The notes under the pieces: generated by a model
The model's database searches: none
What the model saw: the letters and a program-made list of their open reading frames with translations, nothing else
Told to the model about the DNA's origin: nothing
Part shown: in pieces, positions 1-7,882 of the stretch
How the letters are laid out: every line of letters starts with the position of its first letter
Numbering within the stretch: position 1 is the stretch's first letter
Made by a program: the position numbers and the translations under genes
Assembly (NCBI GenBank): GCA_046351595.1
Contig: JAXLYE010000002.1
Coordinates: 1,364,001-1,428,000, forward strand
DNA from: JAXLYE01 sp046351595
GTDB lineage: Bacteria; Myxococcota_A; Polyangia; Palsa-1104; JAEUJZ01
Length of the DNA: 64,000 nt
Direction: 5' to 3'

Positions 1-2
1 TC

Positions 3-641
3 ACCGGCGCCGTCGCCACCATGGTGCTGCGCGCGACGCCGGACGCCGAGGCCTGGGGCGCGGTCGAGGTCGACGCCGACGGCCGCGTCCACAGCATCCT
101 CGGGCAGCGGGCCCCGATCGGCACGCCGCGCGGCGGCCTCACCCGCTGCATGTTCACCGGCGTCCACATCGTCGAGCCGCAGCTGCTCCTGCGCCTGCCC
201 GAGGACCAGGAGTCGTGCGTCGTGCGCCAGGGCTACATCCCGGCGCTGCGCGAGGGCGAGGTGATCAGCGCCTACGTCCTGTCGGGCTACTTCCACGAGC
301 ACAGCACCCTCGAGCGCTACCTGCAGGGCAACCTGAACGCGCTGCGCGGCCACGCCCAGCTCAGCCACCTGCCTGGTCCGCTCGTCGGCATCAGCGCGCG
401 CGCCCAGATCTCGCCGCGCGCGATCGTCCACGCGCCGGTGTGCATCGGCGCCGGGGTCGTGGTCCAGGACGGCGCCACCGTCGGCCCCGACGTCGTGCTC
501 GGCGAGGGCGCGCGGGTCGAGCGCGGCGCCCGCATCAGCCGCTCGGTGGTCTTCGCCGGCGCCCAGGTGCGCGGCACCGTGCACAGCTCGATCGTGACGC
601 GCAACGCCACGTATCCCATCACGCTTCCCGGCGAGCCTTAG
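3..641 (+). CDS. NDP-sugar pyrophosphorylase-type nucleotidyltransferase, C-terminal part (5' end outside window)
   Basis: The frame is open back to base 3, so this is the tail of a longer gene that begins before the window. The visible 212 residues hold the end of a nucleotidyltransferase domain, with an FTGVHIVEP segment that matches the FTGIHxxxP strand of mannose-1-phosphate guanylyltransferases and glucose-1-phosphate thymidylyltransferases, then a GYF...ERYLQGN stretch matching the usual GYWxDxGTPERYLxAN. It ends in a left-handed beta-helix of degenerate hexapeptide repeats (ISPRA, VCIGAG, VVLGEGA, GARISRS). By family, it would condense a sugar-1-phosphate with an NTP for cell-wall or exopolysaccharide synthesis. 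The conserved Trp-Asp of the GYWxD motif is Phe-His here, so the sugar or nucleotide cannot be named. The catalytic N-terminal GxGTRLxP loop is not visible. Confidence 0.85.
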   Translation, partial: TGAVATMVLRATPDAEAWGAVEVDADGRVHSILGQRAPIGTPRGGLTRCMFTGVHIVEPQLLLRLPEDQESCVVRQGYIPALREGEVISAYVLSGYFHEHSTLERYLQGNLNALRGHAQLSHLPGPLVGISARAQISPRAIVHAPVCIGAGVVVQDGATVGPDVVLGEGARVERGARISRSVVFAGAQVRGTVHSSIVTRNATYPITLPGEP

Positions 642-649
642 TCATAAGC

Positions 650-678
650 TTGTGTTCATGATTGAATATCAACATAAA
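650..678 (+). promoter_or_regulatory. Candidate sigma70-like promoter
   Basis: An AT-rich island in otherwise GC-rich DNA holds TTGTGT (650-655), a 17-base spacer and CATAAA (673-678), just upstream of the small membrane-protein gene starting at 705. The match is three and four of six bases to the consensus hexamers, so the call is tentative. Confidence 0.3.
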
Positions 679-704
679 CAGCGTCCAGCTGCCCAAGGGT
701 GCTC

Positions 705-1211
705 ATGAGCGAAAAGCTACAAGACCGCGCGCTGCAGCGACCGCAGCCGGCCTCCGCCTCGCCCGAAACCGCGACCCAGACCTCGCTCGAGGCTTCGCCC
801 CAGACGGCGCTCACCGTCGACCAGCGGACCGAGGCCGAGCTGGCCAAGATCGACGAGGAGATGGACCGCATCATGGCGCGGCCGGGGCAGCAGCAGGCGC
901 TGATGAACCCGCCCGGCCAGGCGCTACAGCCGGCCGCCGGGCGCAGCCTGACACCGTCGGTGTCGGCGCCGGCCGACGCGGGCGGGCTGCAGCAGATGGT
1001 GATGAACTTCATCGTCCCGGGCGGCGGCTCGCTGATGCGCGGCGCGATCGGCACCGGCGCGCTGCAGCTCGGCATGGCGCTGGCTTCGGTGCCCGTGCTC
1101 TTCTTCGTCGCCTGGTGGCTGGGCGTGCTGATGTTCGTCACCGCCTGGGTGTGGTCGGCGTACAGCGGCGTCAGGTACTTCAATAACTCGACCACGAAGT
1201 CCTGGCGCTAA
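705..1211 (+). CDS. Small membrane protein of unknown function
   Basis: I do not recognise the family. The 168-residue product has a polar Gln/Glu/Pro-rich N-terminal half (residues 1-95) and a hydrophobic C-terminal part with two probable membrane segments (about residues 120-150), ending in SGVRYFNNSTTKSWR. The start at 705 is preferred over the in-frame GTG at 699 because an AAGG Shine-Dalgarno-like stretch at 695-698 sits six bases upstream of it. The C-terminal hydrophobic part resembles small bacterial membrane proteins with a cytosolic tail, but no motif assigns a role. The gene is flanked on both sides by unusually AT-rich spacers, so it is probably a single transcription unit. Confidence 0.6.
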   Translation: MSEKLQDRALQRPQPASASPETATQTSLEASPQTALTVDQRTEAELAKIDEEMDRIMARPGQQQALMNPPGQALQPAAGRSLTPSVSAPADAGGLQQMVMNFIVPGGGSLMRGAIGTGALQLGMALASVPVLFFVAWWLGVLMFVTAWVWSAYSGVRYFNNSTTKSWR

Positions 1212-1217
1212 CTATTC

Positions 1218-1242
1218 GCTTATATTATATATCAATATAAGC
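1218..1242. terminator. AT-rich perfect inverted repeat
   Basis: GCTTATATT (1218-1226) and AATATAAGC (1234-1242) form a perfect 9-bp stem with a 7-base loop, only six bases after the stop codon of the preceding gene. It could be a terminator or an operator for the ferredoxin gene at 1290. There is no downstream T tract, which argues against a textbook intrinsic terminator. Confidence 0.4.
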
Positions 1243-1289
1243 TCGCTCTCCCGCCGCCCCGCATTCCAACACAAAACCCGAGGACTGCC

Positions 1290-1673
1290 ATGATCCCGTA
1301 CGAGAAGCACGTGCTGATCTGCACCAACCGCCGTGATCCGAACAACCCCAAGGGCTCCTGCGCGCACAGCGGCTCCGAGGCCCTCTGCGAGGTGTTCAAG
1401 AAGGAGCTGCACAGCCGCGGGCTCAAGGGGCGGATGCGGGCGAACGCCTCGGGCTGCCTCGACCAGTGCGCGCACGGCCCGACGGTGGTGGTCTACCCCG
1501 ATGCGGTCTGGTACCAGGTCAAGACCGCCGAGGATGCGCGCGAGATCGTCGAGCAGCACCTGTGCGGAGGCCAGCCCGTCGAGCGGCTGCGCATCGACCA
1601 GAAGGACGGCGGCACGGACGGCGCCAACGACAGCGGCGGCAAGGACAAGGCCGGCGACAAGCCGTCGGTCTGA
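1290..1673 (+). CDS. Thioredoxin-like [2Fe-2S] ferredoxin
   Basis: The 127-residue protein has the four-cysteine pattern of the thioredoxin-fold [2Fe-2S] ferredoxins (Clostridium pasteurianum/Aquifex type and NuoE C-terminal domain): Cys11, Cys24, Cys56 and Cys60, in the contexts LICTNRR, GSCAHSG and SGCLDQCAHGP. It should be a soluble one-electron carrier. The tail after about residue 105 is a charged Asp/Gly/Lys-rich extension without structure signals. The stop is four bases from the 3' end of the convergent gene at 1678. No redox partner gene is adjacent, so its partner is unknown. The cysteine pattern makes the fold assignment strong. Confidence 0.88.
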   Translation: MIPYEKHVLICTNRRDPNNPKGSCAHSGSEALCEVFKKELHSRGLKGRMRANASGCLDQCAHGPTVVVYPDAVWYQVKTAEDAREIVEQHLCGGQPVERLRIDQKDGGTDGANDSGGKDKAGDKPSV

Positions 1674-1677
1674 GCCT

Positions 1678-2748
1678 CTAGCGCGGCAGGCGCTGCGAGT
1701 ACGCGAGGCCGAGGTATGCGGTGTGCCGCTGGTACGACGGGCCGGCGTCGCGGGGCAGGCTGAAGAAGCCGGTGTAGCGGGCGCTCACCGCGAAGCCGCG
1801 GCCGAGCGGGCGCTCCAGGTCGAGCAGCGCCAGCGAGCGGTTGTCATCGTCGACGTTGCCGGCGGGCACGAACAGCCCGGCGGTGCCGGACAAGAGGTTC
1901 AGCTGCCCCTTGGCCGTCACGTACAGGTCGCCGGGCAGGCGGAAGGCCAGCTTGAGCAGCGGCAGGTGGCGCTGGTAGCTCTCCTGGGCCTTGCTGCTGA
2001 AGTTGAGCTGCGCGGTGTAGCCGAGCTGCAGCAGCACCGGCCCCTGCCACGTCGCGGCGCCGCCGAGCTGCAGGAACAGGTCGGTGCGCGCGCCCATGTA
2101 GCCGCGGTACTCGAAGCGGGCGTGGCTCGTCAGGTCGAAGTCGTGGCCGAGCTCGGGGTCGCCGGCGTGCAGGTGCGCCCCGAAGCGGCCGGTCACTGAC
2201 GGCGCCAGGAAGCTGAACCCGGAGTCGGGCTTGTACTGGAAGAGCTGGCCGCCGACGTCGAGGCCGCCCTCGATGCGGTGCCGCTCGCCCAGCGGTCGCG
2301 CGGCGAGCAGGCGCAGTGCCGCCTGCAGCGAGCGCAGGTCGCGGCTCTCCTCGGGCGCGGCCGGCGCCTGGAACGCGTCGTAGTAGTCGATCGCGCCGGT
2401 CAGCCGCACCCGCTCGAGCTGCGCGCCGTGCTCGTAGCCGAGCTGCACGACGCCGACGTTCTGGTCCTGCAGCGTCGGCAGGAGGTAGATCTTGCCGCCG
2501 GCGCTGAGCTGCACGCGCAGCCGCTGCCGCGGACCGGCGTAGGCAAGCGAGCCGCTGGCCAGCGCGCGCACGAGCGGCCCGGCGCGCGGCTGCAGGGTCG
2601 GCGGTGTCGTCGGCGGCGTCGTCGGCGGCTCGACCGCGACGCGGCTGGCGTTGCTGTCGTACTCGGCCCCGACGTCGGCGGTGACCGTGCCGCGCAGCGC
2701 CGCGGGCTGCAGCGCAGCGAAGACGAGCAGGCCGGCCCAGGCAGACAT
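1678..2748 (-). CDS. Putative outer-membrane beta-barrel protein
   Basis: The 356-residue product starts with a plausible signal peptide (MSAWAGLLVFAALQPAALRG) and continues with alternating hydrophobic/polar segments, many ending in aromatic residues (LGYEHGAQL, GAIDYYDAF, HARFEYRGYMGARTD, LQLGYTAQLNF). This is the pattern expected of a transmembrane barrel, so I infer an outer-membrane location. An open extension runs another 50 residues upstream to 2898, but it is Arg/Leu-rich low complexity derived from a 12-base tandem repeat, so I place the start at the Met before the signal peptide. No Shine-Dalgarno sequence is clear there. The gene is divergent from the lipoprotein at 2928 and convergent with the ferredoxin. 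I do not recognise a named family. Confidence 0.6.
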   Translation of the reverse strand: MSAWAGLLVFAALQPAALRGTVTADVGAEYDSNASRVAVEPPTTPPTTPPTLQPRAGPLVRALASGSLAYAGPRQRLRVQLSAGGKIYLLPTLQDQNVGVVQLGYEHGAQLERVRLTGAIDYYDAFQAPAAPEESRDLRSLQAALRLLAARPLGERHRIEGGLDVGGQLFQYKPDSGFSFLAPSVTGRFGAHLHAGDPELGHDFDLTSHARFEYRGYMGARTDLFLQLGGAATWQGPVLLQLGYTAQLNFSSKAQESYQRHLPLLKLAFRLPGDLYVTAKGQLNLLSGTAGLFVPAGNVDDDNRSLALLDLERPLGRGFAVSARYTGFFSLPRDAGPSYQRHTAYLGLAYSQRLPR

Positions 2749-2778
2749 CGCGGCGCAGGATACCGCAAGCCCGCGCTG

Positions 2779-2838
2779 CCTCAGCCGTAGTCTCTGCCGC
2801 AGTCTCAGCCGCAGTCTCTGCCGTAGTCTCTGCCGTAG
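2779..2838. repeat. Five 12-bp tandem repeats in a divergent promoter region
   Basis: Five consecutive units of the consensus TCTCTGCCGTAG, with T/A, T/C and similar substitutions, lie at 2779, 2791, 2803, 2815 and 2827. They sit between the starts of the divergent barrel protein and the lipoprotein at 2928, so copy-number change could affect both promoters. Confidence 0.75.
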
Positions 2839-2927
2839 CTTTGGGCACGGCTTTTGTGCCTCGCGGTCCGCGGCCCGCGCCCGCTGCCCGCTTGACACCC
2901 CGGGCCCGTCGGAACTATGACGCGAGC

Positions 2928-4706
2928 ATGAGGCTTCCCTACGCCCCGTCGAGCCGCAAGCCCGTCCGTGCCGCCCGCCTGCTCGGTGTCCCCGGTGTTT
3001 GTGACTCGCGCGGCGGTGCCCGTCGTGGTACGGGCGCGGCCGCGGCTGCGCGGTGGCTGGTGCTCGGCGCGCTCGGGCTCGGCCTGGGCTGCTTCGCGGC
3101 CGGCTGCGGCGAGGGCGGCCGGGCGCGCTTCGGCACCAGCCTGTTCGTCGGCGCCGACTTCAACGGCTGGTCCAAGAGCGATCCGGCGGCCGAGCTGATC
3201 TGGGACGGCGAGCGCTACCGCGGCGTGGTCACGCTGCCCGGCGACGAGCTGGAGCTGCGGCTGTACGCGCCGACGACGGACCTGCTCATCGGCCACCCGC
3301 GCGGCACCGTGGCGCAGGCCGTGCCGTCGACGTCGCAGGTGGTGGCGGGCGAGGCCGACGTGGCGCTGCTGCGGCTCGCGGTGCCGCTGCTCGCGCGCTA
3401 CGAGCTGTCGCTGTCCCCGCAGAGCGGCGAGCTGCACATCGACCTCGCGCCCGACGCCGAGAGCCAGCAGGGGCCGGCCGCGGCGGCGCTGGTGCAGGCG
3501 CTGCGCGGCGCCGATCGCGCGTCCCCGTCCGAGCAGAAGCAGCGCGCCGCCGACCTGCGCGACACGCTCACGCGCCTGGCCGCCGAGACGCCGCTGGTGT
3601 GGGAGGGCGGCGAGGGCACGGCGCACCGCGGCCTGACGTTTCTGCACCTGGGCGCCGTCGACCACAGCGAGCTCTCGATCGTCGGCGACTTCAACGGCTG
3701 GGGCGCCCCGAGCGACCGCATGACCTTCGTGCTCGACGGCACCGTCGCCTACCGCGGCCGCCGCGCCGCCGGGGCGCGCCTGGAGTACCGCTTCGACCTG
3801 CACGGCCAGCGCTACGCCGACCCGCGCAACCCCGAGGTCGCCTGGGACGGGCGCGTGCTGCCGCCGTCGCCGAGCAACATCCTGGGCGGCAACGTCGGCG
3901 AGCTGAACTCGGTCGCCTACGCGCCCGGCTACGTCGAGATGGGGCCGCGCCTGCGCCGCCTGCCGCTGCCCCCGGACGCGCCGAGCCCCGAGGTGCTGGT
4001 CCACCTGCCGGCCGGCTACGCGACCGCGACCCGGCGCTACCCCAGCCTCTACATCCACGACGGCAAGGACGCGCTGGTGCGCGGGCGCTACGACCGCACG
4101 CTCGAGCGCCTGGCGCAGACGCGGCAGCTGCCCGAGGTGGTCGCGGTGCTGATCGCGCCGCCCGCCGACCCGCTCGAGCGCCTGGCCACCTTCGCGACCA
4201 ACACCGACGTCACGTTCCCCGAGGTCACGCCGCGCGGCGGCGCCTACGAGCGCTTCCTGACCGACACCGTGGTGCCGCTCGTCGAGCAGCTCTACCGCAC
4301 CGGCGAGCCGCGAGCGCTGCTCGGCATCGACCTGGCCGGGCCGCTGTCGTTCCACCTGGTCTGGAGCGATCCCAAGGCGCGCTTCACCCGCGCCGCCAGC
4401 CAGTCGGGCCGCTTCGGCTGGGGCGCGGCCCCGGGCATGGGCCAGCCGTCGCCGTACCTGGAGATGATGAAGTCCGATCAGGGCGCCCGCATCAGCCGCC
4501 TGGCGCTCGACTTCAGCGACAGCGATCCGGCGCAGGCCTCGGCGGCGTGGCACGACGCGGTGCAGAAGGCGCTGTCGCTGCCGAGCTACGCCGGCAAGGT
4601 CCAGGTGCTGCGCAAGTCGACCCCGTCCGAGACGCCGTGGGACTGCCTGCGCACCCGCCTGGAGAGCACGCTGCCGTTCCTGCTCGGCGATCTGAAGACG
4701 CCCTGA
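2928..4706 (+). CDS. Lipoprotein with two FNGW (CBM48-like) modules and an esterase-fold domain lacking catalytic residues
   Basis: The 592-residue protein has a lipoprotein signal with lipobox A-A-G-Cys60. Two modules carry the FNGW signature of glycogen-binding CBM48/E-set domains (residues 78-81 and 255-258), the second followed by a YRFDLHG strand and a DPRNP turn. From about residue 340 it resembles the putative-esterase family (PF00756, Fes/IroE/antigen 85 type): VLVHLPAGY, PSLYIHDGKDALVRGR, VAVLIAPP, then LLGIDLAG and SQSGRFGWG. In that family the nucleophile elbow is GxSxGG; here Asp468 replaces Ser, and the usual C-terminal Gly-His-xx-Trp is TPWDC, so the His is absent too. I infer a non-catalytic, envelope-anchored carbohydrate- or protein-binding role. 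The ATG at 2928 is chosen because the open frame upstream is repeat-derived. Confidence 0.72.
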   Translation: MRLPYAPSSRKPVRAARLLGVPGVCDSRGGARRGTGAAAAARWLVLGALGLGLGCFAAGCGEGGRARFGTSLFVGADFNGWSKSDPAAELIWDGERYRGVVTLPGDELELRLYAPTTDLLIGHPRGTVAQAVPSTSQVVAGEADVALLRLAVPLLARYELSLSPQSGELHIDLAPDAESQQGPAAAALVQALRGADRASPSEQKQRAADLRDTLTRLAAETPLVWEGGEGTAHRGLTFLHLGAVDHSELSIVGDFNGWGAPSDRMTFVLDGTVAYRGRRAAGARLEYRFDLHGQRYADPRNPEVAWDGRVLPPSPSNILGGNVGELNSVAYAPGYVEMGPRLRRLPLPPDAPSPEVLVHLPAGYATATRRYPSLYIHDGKDALVRGRYDRTLERLAQTRQLPEVVAVLIAPPADPLERLATFATNTDVTFPEVTPRGGAYERFLTDTVVPLVEQLYRTGEPRALLGIDLAGPLSFHLVWSDPKARFTRAASQSGRFGWGAAPGMGQPSPYLEMMKSDQGARISRLALDFSDSDPAQASAAWHDAVQKALSLPSYAGKVQVLRKSTPSETPWDCLRTRLESTLPFLLGDLKTP

Positions 4707-4842
4707 AAGACGCTATGAGGCGCGCGGTGCGCGGCGCAGTGCCCGTCGCGGATGCCGGCGGCGCGCGCGGACTTTTTCGCGGTCCGGGGTGTTCGTGATA
4801 TATCCACGCCGGCTGGCGCGGCGGCAGGAACCGCGCTGCCTT

Positions 4843-4916
4843 GACTGCGTAGCTCAGCTGGATAGAGCAACTGTTTCCTAAACAGTAGGTCGCGCGTTCG
4901 AGTCGCGCCGCGGTCA
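4843..4916 (+). tRNA. tRNA-Arg (anticodon CCU)
   Basis: The 74-base cloverleaf is complete: acceptor GACTGCG pairs with CGCGGTC (one G-U), the D arm is GCTC/GAGC, the anticodon stem ACTGT/ACAGT encloses the loop TTCCTAA (anticodon CCT), and the T arm GCGCG/CGCGC carries the loop TTCGAGT. The discriminator base is A4916 and the CCA end is not fully encoded. It reads AGG codons. The upstream 136-base spacer holds a GATATAT stretch (4797-4803) about 40 bases before the tRNA, which could be its -10 box. Confidence 0.97.
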
Positions 4917-4918
4917 CC

Positions 4919-7300
4919 GTGAGCACCCGCAACCGCCCGCTGTCCGTCCCGGTCCTTCCCGCTCCCTCCCTCCGCACAAGATCGCAGCCCGGTCGCGCCG
5001 CAGCGCGCGTCGGCCAGCGGCTCGGCCAGAGGCTCAGGCTGCCGCTCGGGCTGGCTCTCGGGCTGGGGCTGGGCCTGGCCGCCGGCTGTGACGAGTCGCC
5101 GGCGCCGCGCCAGGAGCTGCCGCCGCCGGTGCGCCCGAGCCTTGCCGCCGACGCCGCCGCGCCGCGACCGAGCCCCGAGGAGGCCGCGGCCCGCTTGCTG
5201 ACCGAGCTGGAGAACGAGCTCGTGCGCAAGCACGGCGAGGCGCAGCGCGCCCGCATCAAGCGCGGCCTCAAGCAGGTCGCGGCGCTGTGGCGAAAGGGCG
5301 ACGAGGGCCCGACGCCCCCGGGGCAGGACCGCGGCGACAAGGAGCGCGGCGACAAGGACCGGCCCGACAAGGGAAGGGATCCGGGCGACGGCGATCTGGC
5401 GGCGTTCGCGCGCGCGCACTTCATCTCGGATCCGGCGGTGCTCAGAGCGACGTTCCAGCGGATGGAGGGCGCGCTCGAGCAGCTCGACGGCCACCTCAAC
5501 GAGATCGCGCGCGAGCTGCGCCGCCCCGCCGACACCGGCACCGGCCCGCTGCAGCCCGTCGACGAGCTGCTCGGCGGCATCGATCCCGCGGCGCACCTTG
5601 TCGACGATCTGTTCGAGAGCAAGGTCGCCTTCATCGCGCTCTTGAACTTCCCGCTGACGACGCTGGCCGAGCGGCTCGAGAGCGGCCCGTCGTGGTCGCG
5701 GCAGCAGTGGGCCGAGGCGCGGCTCAGCGGCCGGTTCGCGCGCCGCATCCCCGCGCGCGTGCAGCAGCACATCACCGCCGCCGTCGCGCAGGGCGAGCGC
5801 TACATCGCCGGCTACAACATCTGGATGCACCACCTCGTCGACGACAAGGGCGAGCGGCTGTTCGCAAAGGGCCTGCGCCTGATCAGCCACTGGAACCTGC
5901 GCGACGAGATCCGGGCCGACTACGCCGATGCGCAGAAGGGCCTGGCCCGCCAGCGCCTGATCACGCAGGTGATGGAGCGCATCGTCTCGCAGACCATCCC
6001 GGCCGCGGTCATCGACAACCCGCGGCTCGACTGGGATCCGGTGCGCAACACCGTGACGCCGTCGCCGCCCGAGGAGATCGAGGCCGACGCGCCGCCGCCG
6101 CGCAAGGAGCCGCCGGCCCAGCTGACCGAGCGCGAGCCCGACACCCGCTACCGCCTGCTCATCGAGCAGTTCCGCGCCCACACCGAGGCCGACCCGTTCA
6201 CGCCGCAGACGCCGACGCTGATCGCCCGCAGCTTCGAGCTCGGCCGCGAGCTGCCCGAGGAGCGCGTGGTCAAGCTGCTCACCGAGGTCTGCGCCTCGCC
6301 GCTGGCCCGGCAGGTCGCGGCGCTCATCGAGAAGCGCATCGGCCGCAAGCTCGAGCCGCACGACCTCTGGTACAACGGCTTCCTGCCGCGCGGCCGCTTC
6401 CCCGAGGACAAGCTCGACGCGATCGTGCAGAAGCGCTACCCGACCGCGGCGGCGTTCGAGGCCGACCTGCCGAGCATCCTCACCCGGCTCGGCTTCAGCA
6501 AGGACAAGGCGCGCTTCCTCGCCGAGCACGTCCGCGTCGACGCCTCGCGCGGGGCCGGGCACGCGATGCAGGCGATGCGCCGCGGCGACTTCCCGCGCCT
6601 GCGCACCCGCGTCGAGAAGACCGGGATGAACTACAAGGGCTACAACATCGCGGTGCACGAGCTCGGGCACAACGTCGAGCAGGTGTTCTCGCTGTACGGC
6701 GTCGACCACACGCTGCTCGCGGGCGTGCCCAACAACGCCTTCACCGAGGCGCTGGCGTTCGTGTTCCAGCAGCGCGACCTCGAGCTGCTCGGCCTCGCCA
6801 AGCCCGACGCCGAGAGCCAGCGCCTGCGCACGCTGCACGACTTCTTCGTGACGTGGGAGATCGCGGGCGTGGCGCTCGTCGAGATCGGCGTGTGGCACTA
6901 CCTGTACGATCACCCCGACGCGACGCCGGCGGCGCTGCGCGAGGAGACGCTGCGCCTTGCGCGCAAGACCTGGCAGGACTACTACGCGCCCGTGCTCGGC
7001 GGCGGTCCGGCCGGCAGCAGCGCCAGTAACAGCGACGGCGTGGCGCTGCTGGCGGTGTACTCGCACATGATCCAGAACACGCTGTACCTGCCGGACTACC
7101 CGCTCGGCCACCTCATCGCGTTCCAGATCGAGGAGCACCTGGGCAAGCAGCCGCCGGGCAGCCTGGGCCGCGAGTTCGAGCGCATGGCCACCGTCGGCTC
7201 GGTGACGCCGGACCAGTGGCTGATCCAGGCCACCGGCAAGCCGCTGTCGGCGGCGCCGCTGCTCACCGCGACCGAGGCGGCGCTCAAGGCGCAGCGCTAG
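4919..7300 (+). CDS. Lipoprotein gluzincin metallopeptidase (M3/oligoendopeptidase-like)
   Basis: The 793-residue product carries a zinc site HELGH (His580, Glu581, His584) followed 26 residues later by the helix FTEALAFVF, whose Glu610 is the expected third ligand. This HExxH+25 spacing is that of M3-type oligopeptidases. A run of Leu/Gly leads to lipobox A-A-G-Cys57, so the enzyme should be tethered in the periplasm or at the outer membrane. Residues about 125-160 form a Lys/Asp/Arg/Gly low-complexity linker, and about 365-410 is Pro/Glu rich. The only available start before the signal is a GTG two bases after the tRNA-Arg, so either the transcript is shared with the tRNA or the start is non-standard. 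The substrate is unknown. The zinc site is clear; assignment to M3 rather than another gluzincin family is inference. Confidence 0.78.
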   Translation: MSTRNRPLSVPVLPAPSLRTRSQPGRAAARVGQRLGQRLRLPLGLALGLGLGLAAGCDESPAPRQELPPPVRPSLAADAAAPRPSPEEAAARLLTELENELVRKHGEAQRARIKRGLKQVAALWRKGDEGPTPPGQDRGDKERGDKDRPDKGRDPGDGDLAAFARAHFISDPAVLRATFQRMEGALEQLDGHLNEIARELRRPADTGTGPLQPVDELLGGIDPAAHLVDDLFESKVAFIALLNFPLTTLAERLESGPSWSRQQWAEARLSGRFARRIPARVQQHITAAVAQGERYIAGYNIWMHHLVDDKGERLFAKGLRLISHWNLRDEIRADYADAQKGLARQRLITQVMERIVSQTIPAAVIDNPRLDWDPVRNTVTPSPPEEIEADAPPPRKEPPAQLTEREPDTRYRLLIEQFRAHTEADPFTPQTPTLIARSFELGRELPEERVVKLLTEVCASPLARQVAALIEKRIGRKLEPHDLWYNGFLPRGRFPEDKLDAIVQKRYPTAAAFEADLPSILTRLGFSKDKARFLAEHVRVDASRGAGHAMQAMRRGDFPRLRTRVEKTGMNYKGYNIAVHELGHNVEQVFSLYGVDHTLLAGVPNNAFTEALAFVFQQRDLELLGLAKPDAESQRLRTLHDFFVTWEIAGVALVEIGVWHYLYDHPDATPAALREETLRLARKTWQDYYAPVLGGGPAGSSASNSDGVALLAVYSHMIQNTLYLPDYPLGHLIAFQIEEHLGKQPPGSLGREFERMATVGSVTPDQWLIQATGKPLSAAPLLTATEAALKAQR

Positions 7301-7308
7301 CCGCCAGC

Positions 7309-7323
7309 AGGTCTTTTAGACCT
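7309..7323. terminator. Hairpin between convergent genes
   Basis: AGGTCT (7309-7314) and AGACCT (7318-7323) form a perfect 6-bp stem with a TTT loop. It lies between the end of the metallopeptidase gene and the last codons of the convergent gene at 7316, so it could serve both strands. It has no extended T tract. Confidence 0.35.
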
Positions 7324-7753
7324 TCAGCGCCAGCTGCATCGGGTGCGTGCCGGCGCGGAACAGCGGGCGCTGCTCGAGCAGCCAGGCGCGGGCCTCGTCG
7401 CGGGCGCGGAAGAAGCGGGTCGGCACCTGCTTGCCGCTGATCAGCTGGATCGCGCGCAGCACCAGCTCGACGCCGATGACAAAGACCGGGCTGATGCCGC
7501 TGACCGCGGTGGCGCCGATCGCGCGGTGGCTGCGGTGGAACTCGGCGAGGAAGCGCCGGGCCTCGGGCGGCAGGCCGAGATCGGTCAGGGCGTCGACCTG
7601 GAGCAGCGCATAGCCATACCGCTCCTCGACGGCGGCGCACTCGCTGAACAGGTGCGCGAGCTCGGCGCGCGTGACCAGGCCGCTGCCCTCCCAGAGGACC
7701 AGATCGCCCTCGATGCGGTAGCGCTGCTGACCGATCCGCTGCCAGTCGCTCAT
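7316..7753 (-). CDS. STAS/SpoIIAA-like small protein
   Basis: The 145-residue protein begins with short alternating strands (RYRIEGDLVLWEGSGLVT) followed by helix-strand alternation (HLFSECAAVEERYGYALLQVDALTDLGLPPEARRF) and a helix RSHRAIGATAVSG. This order resembles the SpoIIAA/STAS-like fold of DUF3478-type proteins found in Myxococcota, although no single motif proves it. It has no signal peptide or membrane segment and should be cytosolic. The ATG at 7753 is the only sensible start. The gene is divergent from the rlmI-like gene at 7883. The role is unknown; a protein-binding or anti-anti-sigma-like function would be inference only. Confidence 0.55.
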   Translation of the reverse strand: MSDWQRIGQQRYRIEGDLVLWEGSGLVTRAELAHLFSECAAVEERYGYALLQVDALTDLGLPPEARRFLAEFHRSHRAIGATAVSGISPVFVIGVELVLRAIQLISGKQVPTRFFRARDEARAWLLEQRPLFRAGTHPMQLALKV

Positions 7754-7882
7754 GGTGCCGGCGGGTCGGCCTCGCCGCCCGCCGCCTCCAGCGTCTCATC
7801 TTGCGCCGGCGCTGGCGAGCCCCGGCGCGATCTCGTGCGCGTGCGGGGCGGTGCGGCGCCGCGGGTGTGGTAGCTTGCGCCC

